Shown here one piece after another: positions 5,029 to 8,525 of a stretch of 8,525 bases of DNA (its first letter is position 1; every line of letters starts with the position of its first letter). The notes beneath the pieces are model-generated. The model saw only the letters and a program-made list of their open reading frames with translations, was not told the DNA's origin and searched no databases. Source of the stretch: RUG626 sp964411785. GTDB lineage: Bacteria > Bacillota > Clostridia > Oscillospirales > Oscillospiraceae. The stretch is from the NCBI GenBank assembly GCA_964411785.1, contig CAYPMJ010000087.1, forward strand, positions 1 to 8,525. Direction: 5' to 3'. Made by a program: the position numbers and the translations under genes.

Positions 5029-6207
5029 TTATAACGCCTCGTCGCGCTTTTTTCCACCTGTTTTTGACGAAAACCGTGAAAGCAGCATAAAAACGATCCC
5101 CAGACTTACTGCGAGCATCACTGACAGCTTAAATGTTGAAAAGAACCTCAGATTACTGAGCCGTGATACCTGCTTGGCGAGAACCAGCGAGACAGGTTCC
5201 GGCAGCCTTATGACCCTTGAGAGCAGAAGCACGAAGAGAGTGGACAGAACACCGTGCAGCAGCTTTCCCAGCAGATACGGGTGAACAGAAAGTCCGGTGC
5301 TGGCAAGGAAGGACATCACCTGACAGTGAACAGATAATCCCGCCCACCCGAGCATGAAAGAGGCCATTGCGATAGAGGCGGTGAGGGTTCCGGACGCTTC
5401 ACGCAGACTCCAGACACCGCTGGTGAGCTCAACAAGACCGGTGAGCAGAGCTTCTGCAAGGTTTTCAGAAAGGCCGAAGAATGAGAAAACTACTCCGAGG
5501 GCTCCGCTTACAGCCGACATGACCCCGGAGAGAAAGAGAAGGCGAATAAGCACAGTAAAAAACAGTACAAATCCGCAGATGTTGAGAGACGAGGAGAAGG
5601 AGGACGTGACAGATTTCACAAACGCCTCGGAGAAGGCGGGATGGGGAGCCGATGAACATTCAGAGGGTTTGGCGATATGAGAGTCGCCCCAGCGCCGGAA
5701 CAGAAGTCCCACACACAGCGACGCGGCGATGTGCGCAAGATAAAGCAGCAGCCCAACACGCCCACTGGCAAAGAGCCCGGCGCCAACAACCCCAAATATA
5801 AAGGCAGGGCTGGAGTTGTTGCAGAAGGCCAGCATACGTTCCGCTTCAGCTTTGGTACACTGACGGTTGTTGTAGAGTGAAATTACCGTCTTTGCACCAA
5901 TGGGATATCCGCCCACGAAGCCCAGAACAAGAGCGGAGGCACATGGACCGCCCACATTGAAGAGCGGCCTCATGACAGGTCCCACAAGCCTTCCAAGGCG
6001 TTCCGCCAATCCCAGCTCCACAGTCAGGGAGGCGAGTACGAAGAACGGGAACAGAGAAGGGATAAGTACATTAAAACAAAGGTTCACACCGCTTTTCGCT
6101 GCCTCCACCATCTCCGAGGGAAAGGCCAGAAGTCCGGTCGTCACCGCAGCCAGCCCCAGCAGGAGGAGGAGGTCCCAGATTTTTTTCCTCAATTCAATAA
6201 GCCACAT
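5029..6207 (-). CDS. ylbJ: Sporulation integral membrane protein YlbJ
   Basis: YlbJ is a polytopic membrane protein needed for proper spore formation in Bacillus, made in the mother cell, and reported to be required for dipicolinic acid movement into the forespore. The 392 residues fit the family length of about 400. Recognisable features are the N-terminal helix (about 11-29), FNVLIPSLFPFFVLASL (45-61), the glycine motif GFVGGYPIGAKT (96-107) and CNNSSPAFIFGVVG (129-142), all characteristic of this Gate-domain family. About eight to ten hydrophobic segments follow through residue 375, ending in a basic tail (SSKTGGKKRDE). The ATG at 6207 is preceded by AGGTGG (6215-6220) at a 7-base distance. 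It is transcribed away from yqfC across a 95-base divergent region carrying candidate sigma-E-like elements. Nothing in the protein looks broken. Confidence 0.93.
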   Translation of the reverse strand: MWLIELRKKIWDLLLLLGLAAVTTGLLAFPSEMVEAAKSGVNLCFNVLIPSLFPFFVLASLTVELGLAERLGRLVGPVMRPLFNVGGPCASALVLGFVGGYPIGAKTVISLYNNRQCTKAEAERMLAFCNNSSPAFIFGVVGAGLFASGRVGLLLYLAHIAASLCVGLLFRRWGDSHIAKPSECSSAPHPAFSEAFVKSVTSSFSSSLNICGFVLFFTVLIRLLFLSGVMSAVSGALGVVFSFFGLSENLAEALLTGLVELTSGVWSLREASGTLTASIAMASFMLGWAGLSVHCQVMSFLASTGLSVHPYLLGKLLHGVLSTLFVLLLSRVIRLPEPVSLVLAKQVSRLSNLRFFSTFKLSVMLAVSLGIVFMLLSRFSSKTGGKKRDEAL

Positions 6208-6228
6208 AAACGCGCCACCTTTCGGTTA

Positions 6229-6236
6229 AGTCTATG
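6229..6236 (-). promoter_or_regulatory. Candidate sigma-E -10 element for ylbJ
   Basis: On the - strand CATAGACT (6236-6229) matches the sigma-E -10 form CATACAnT at all but one defined position. About 14 bases upstream lies only an A-rich run (GAAAAAA), a weak -35. Transcription would start near 6222, leaving a short leader with the ylbJ ribosome site. ylbJ is sigma-E controlled in Bacillus, which supports the reading; the element by itself is short. Confidence 0.4.
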
Positions 6237-6245
6237 AGGGGGAGG

Positions 6246-6275
6246 GTGTATTTTTTCCGCAAAACCGCATACCAT
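6246..6275 (+). promoter_or_regulatory. Candidate sigma-E promoter for yqfC-yqfD
   Basis: CATACCAT (6268-6275) resembles the sigma-E -10 consensus CATACAnT with one mismatch. GTGTATT (6246-6252), 15 bases upstream, is a partial match to the -35 KMATATT. Transcription would start near 6282, just at the purine-rich ribosome site of yqfC. yqfC and yqfD belong to the mother-cell sigma-E regulon in Bacillus, so the position is sensible; the match is moderate. Confidence 0.45.
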
Positions 6276-6302
6276 TGAAGAAGGAGAGAGGGGGAGAATC
6301 CT

Positions 6303-6584
6303 GTGGGGAGGAAAAAGAGTGTTGTATTTCTTGAGAAGACAGCTGCTGTCTTTGACCTGCCGGGAGAGGCACTGGCAGGAGAGCCACGTGTAACGGTAAG
6401 TGGCGTAAACAGTTTACATATCGAAAATCACCGTGGACTTCTGGAGTACAGTGAGAACCAGCTGGTTGTGAATGCCAGAGGGTTGGTAATAAAGGTGACA
6501 GGCCGTGACCTCACTGTGGCAGCAATGAGCGACCTGGAGCTTGTGGTGAAGGGGAAAGTGCAGAGCGTGGAGTTTGTGGAGTGA
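6303..6584 (+). CDS. yqfC: Sporulation protein YqfC (YabP/YqfC family)
   Basis: This 93-residue protein belongs to the YabP/YqfC family of small sporulation proteins made in the mother cell. The hallmark is the central stretch GVNSLHIENHRGLLEYSENQ (34-53), followed by alternating hydrophobic residues (LVVNARGLVIKVTGRDLTVAAMSD region, 54-77) that suggest a beta-rich fold. Length is typical. The start is GTG at 6303 with GGGGAG (6291-6296) 6 bases upstream; no ATG is available in frame before the conserved region. It is followed 25 bases later by yqfD, the usual neighbour in spore-forming Firmicutes. The molecular role of YqfC is not known; association with YqfD is inferred from their constant pairing. 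Confidence 0.92.
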   Translation: MGRKKSVVFLEKTAAVFDLPGEALAGEPRVTVSGVNSLHIENHRGLLEYSENQLVVNARGLVIKVTGRDLTVAAMSDLELVVKGKVQSVEFVE

Positions 6585-6609
6585 GGGGACTCTGAGAGGG
6601 GGGAGGACT

Positions 6610-7842
6610 TTGGGAGCGCTTGATTTTTTCAGAGGCGCTGTTCGAGTGCGGCTTAAGTGCCGTTTTCCGGAGCGGGCAGTGAACATCTGCGCCAGCCGTC
6701 ATGTGGACTTCTGGGACCTTACCAGAGATGAAACCGGTGCGACTATGTGCGTATTTCCGGAGGGATACCGCAGGCTCCGGGAGGCCGCAAGAGAGAGCGG
6801 AGCGTTTACTGTGGAGCCGCTTCGCAAGAGAGGCGCACCGTTTCTGCTCTGGCGGGTGCGAAAGCGATTCGTACTTCTGGCCGGCCTGGCGCTCTGCCTG
6901 ACGGCAGTGTGGGCATCATCCCTGTTTATATGGCAGATTGATGTCACAGGCAACAGAACTGTCAGCTCCGCAAGGATACTGGCGGAATTGAGAAAGCTTG
7001 GAGTTGGAATAGGCTCCAGCGTCTTTGCCGTTTCCCAGCAGCGGCTTTCAAATGAGATGCTGCTTCGCTTTCCAGAGCTTTGCTGGATAACGCTGAATAC
7101 TCATGGCAGCCGAATACATGTCATAGTCCGGGAGGCGGTGCCCAGGCCGAAGATCCGTGACCCGGACGAGGCTGCGCAGATTACAGCGAGAAAGTCAGGG
7201 GTTATTACAAGCCTCCTGGTACTGGGGGGTGAACCGCAGGTGACTGTCGGCGATTCGGTGAAGGAGGGTGATGTACTTGTAAGCGCCGTAGTTCCCGGAG
7301 GTGTTGACGGGATACATTTTACCCATGCGGACGCGGAAATATGGGCATCAACAATTTATGAAAAGTCGCTTTGTATACCATTGGCGTATACGCAGAAGCA
7401 GTATACAGGCGAGAGCCATGTGAGGACTGCGCTTGTTTTTGGAGGGAAAAGAATAAATTTATATTTTACAGGTAGAAATTATACTGCCTCATGTGATAAA
7501 ATAACGTCGTATGATTCGCTTCAGATCGGAGGTTCTGTTTTGCCTCTGACAGTGGTTCGGGAGCGGCTTGAGGAGTATGAGGAGATCAGGACAGAGCTAT
7601 CATCGGAGCGTGCAGAGAGTATACTCAGAGCGCGACTCCTCAGTCTCATGGGACAGGAGCTTCAGGGCGGATACGCCATCAAGACAGAATTCGTCACAAG
7701 TCAGGCCAATGGGGTACTCACAGTCACGCTGTACGCGGAGTGTGTGGAAAATATAGCTGTGTCAGCAGTACTCACGCCAGAGGAGCAGACCGCGGCGCGT
7801 GTGCCACAGAATCCGGAACCGTCGGGCGGCGAAAACGCATAG
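6610..7842 (+). CDS. yqfD: Sporulation protein YqfD
   Basis: YqfD is a bitopic or multi-segment membrane protein of the mother cell during sporulation, of unknown biochemical function. The 410 residues open with DFFRGAVRVRLKCRFPERAVNIC (5-27), the family's N-terminal signature. One strong membrane helix lies at about 86-109 after the basic RVRKR, followed by IDVTGNRTVSSARILAEL (110-127), a POTRA-like start to the long exported domain; an Ala/Gly-rich acidic tail ends the protein. I chose TTG at 6610 because it gives the usual family N-terminus and has a purine-rich AGGGGGGAGGA site (6597-6607) directly ahead. The alternative TTG at 6574 overlaps yqfC by 11 bases and adds 12 residues that do not look conserved. 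The gene is followed 20 bases later by phoH. Spacing and order indicate a yqfC-yqfD-phoH transcript. Confidence 0.9.
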   Translation: MGALDFFRGAVRVRLKCRFPERAVNICASRHVDFWDLTRDETGATMCVFPEGYRRLREAARESGAFTVEPLRKRGAPFLLWRVRKRFVLLAGLALCLTAVWASSLFIWQIDVTGNRTVSSARILAELRKLGVGIGSSVFAVSQQRLSNEMLLRFPELCWITLNTHGSRIHVIVREAVPRPKIRDPDEAAQITARKSGVITSLLVLGGEPQVTVGDSVKEGDVLVSAVVPGGVDGIHFTHADAEIWASTIYEKSLCIPLAYTQKQYTGESHVRTALVFGGKRINLYFTGRNYTASCDKITSYDSLQIGGSVLPLTVVRERLEEYEEIRTELSSERAESILRARLLSLMGQELQGGYAIKTEFVTSQANGVLTVTLYAECVENIAVSAVLTPEEQTAARVPQNPEPSGGENA

Positions 7843-7862
7843 ATTGAGAGGATTTTGCACTT

Positions 7863-8525
7863 ATGACAGAACAGATCATAAATATTGACAGAATGGAAGA
7901 TATGGTCAGTGTCTTCGGCTCCTTCGACGAGAACCTGCGTCTTATTGAAGATGAATTAAACGTCCATGTCACAGACAGAGAGTCGGAACTTCGCATATCC
8001 GGGGAAGCGGAGGACGTGCTTGTGGCGAAGCGAGCTATTGAGGGACTTCTGGATCTGGCGTCCAAAGGAGAGCAGATAGATGGCCAAAGAGTCAGGTATA
8101 TCCTGGGACTTGTGCGAGCCGGAGAAGGAGATAAGATAGCGGAATTAGCCCGTGATGTAGTGTGTGTGACAGCCAAGGGCAAGCCGGTTAAGGCAAAGAC
8201 CATAGGTCAGCGGAAATACCTGGACGCGATAATGAAAAACACTATAACAGTTGGACTGGGTCCCGCCGGGACGGGGAAAACCTATCTCGCAGTAGCGACG
8301 GCAGTGGCGGCATTTCGCCGGGGGGATGTGAACAGGATAATTCTCACCCGTCCGGCAGTGGAAGCCGGGGAACGCCTGGGTTTTCTCCCCGGGGACCTGC
8401 AAAGCAAGGTGGACCCCTATCTGCGTCCGCTGTATGACGCGCTGTTTGAGATGCTGGGGACGGAGACATACCAGAAGCATCTGGAGCGAGGGGATATAGA
8501 AGTAGCGCCCTTGGCGTATATGCGT
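7863..8525 (+). CDS. phoH: PhoH family ATPase (PhoL/YbeZ-like), N-terminal part
   Basis: The frame is open for 221 codons from ATG 7863 to the end of the window, so the gene is cut off; full family members have about 320 residues. An N-terminal KH-like region (about 5-65, INIDRMEDMVSVFGSFDENL then LRISGEAEDV) suggests RNA binding. It is followed by KAKTIGQRKYLDAI (110-123) and the P-loop GPAGTGKTYLAVA (133-145). The downstream motifs ILTRPAVEAGERLGFLPGDLQSK (160-182) and DPYLRPLYDAL (184-194) are diagnostic of PhoH proteins, which are thought to act in RNA or ribosome metabolism with the endonuclease YbeY. The ribosome site GAGAGGA (7846-7852) is 10 bases before the ATG. In related genomes this gene is followed by a PgpH-type HD phosphohydrolase and ybeY, which I would expect past the window edge. 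Confidence 0.95.
   Translation, partial: MTEQIINIDRMEDMVSVFGSFDENLRLIEDELNVHVTDRESELRISGEAEDVLVAKRAIEGLLDLASKGEQIDGQRVRYILGLVRAGEGDKIAELARDVVCVTAKGKPVKAKTIGQRKYLDAIMKNTITVGLGPAGTGKTYLAVATAVAAFRRGDVNRIILTRPAVEAGERLGFLPGDLQSKVDPYLRPLYDALFEMLGTETYQKHLERGDIEVAPLAYMR

Noticed and set aside
1..8525. CRISPR array, tRNA, insertion sequence, prophage or toxin-antitoxin genes
   Set aside because: I saw no regularly spaced repeats, no cloverleaf with CCA end, and no transposase, integrase or toxin-like genes on either strand.

Overview
The window looks like chromosomal DNA from an anaerobic, endospore-forming member of the Clostridia (Firmicutes), probably near the Oscillospirales/Lachnospirales. The evidence is three sporulation genes (ylbJ, yqfC, yqfD), the usual yqfC-yqfD-phoH order, strong GGAGG-type ribosome binding sites, frequent GTG/TTG starts, sigma-A-like promoters and a Clostridia-style birA operator. 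The family placement within Clostridia is inference.

Region 1 (1-2181, + strand): the end of an operon for a MacB/FtsX-type ABC transporter. It holds the C-terminal tail of one permease, a complete second permease with a large extracytoplasmic domain, and the ATPase, closed by a hairpin terminator. The substrate cannot be told.

Region 2 (2182-2806): about 700 bases with no convincing protein gene. The centre is a free-standing transcription unit: a near-consensus extended -10 promoter (2406-2434), about 300 bases able to form several helices, and a strong intrinsic terminator (2704-2741). This is best read as an independently transcribed structured non-coding RNA. I cannot assign it to a family from memory, and it is the most interesting item in the window.

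Region 3 (2807-4790, - strand): a compact biotin-acquisition operon, birA > DUF1284-type cysteine protein > bioY. Gene junctions are 4 bases apart or overlapping. The birA promoter has its -35 box inside a BirA-type inverted repeat, implying biotin-dependent autoregulation of uptake and protein biotinylation.

Region 4 (4789-6207, - strand): ylbJ, a sporulation membrane protein, followed 30 bases later by a small cysteine-rich protein of unknown function.

Region 5 (6208-8525, + strand): a short divergent control region, then yqfC, yqfD and the first 221 codons of a PhoH-family ATPase, which runs off the end. The ylbJ and yqfC promoters point away from each other and each has a candidate sigma-E-like -10 element, fitting the known mother-cell expression of these genes.
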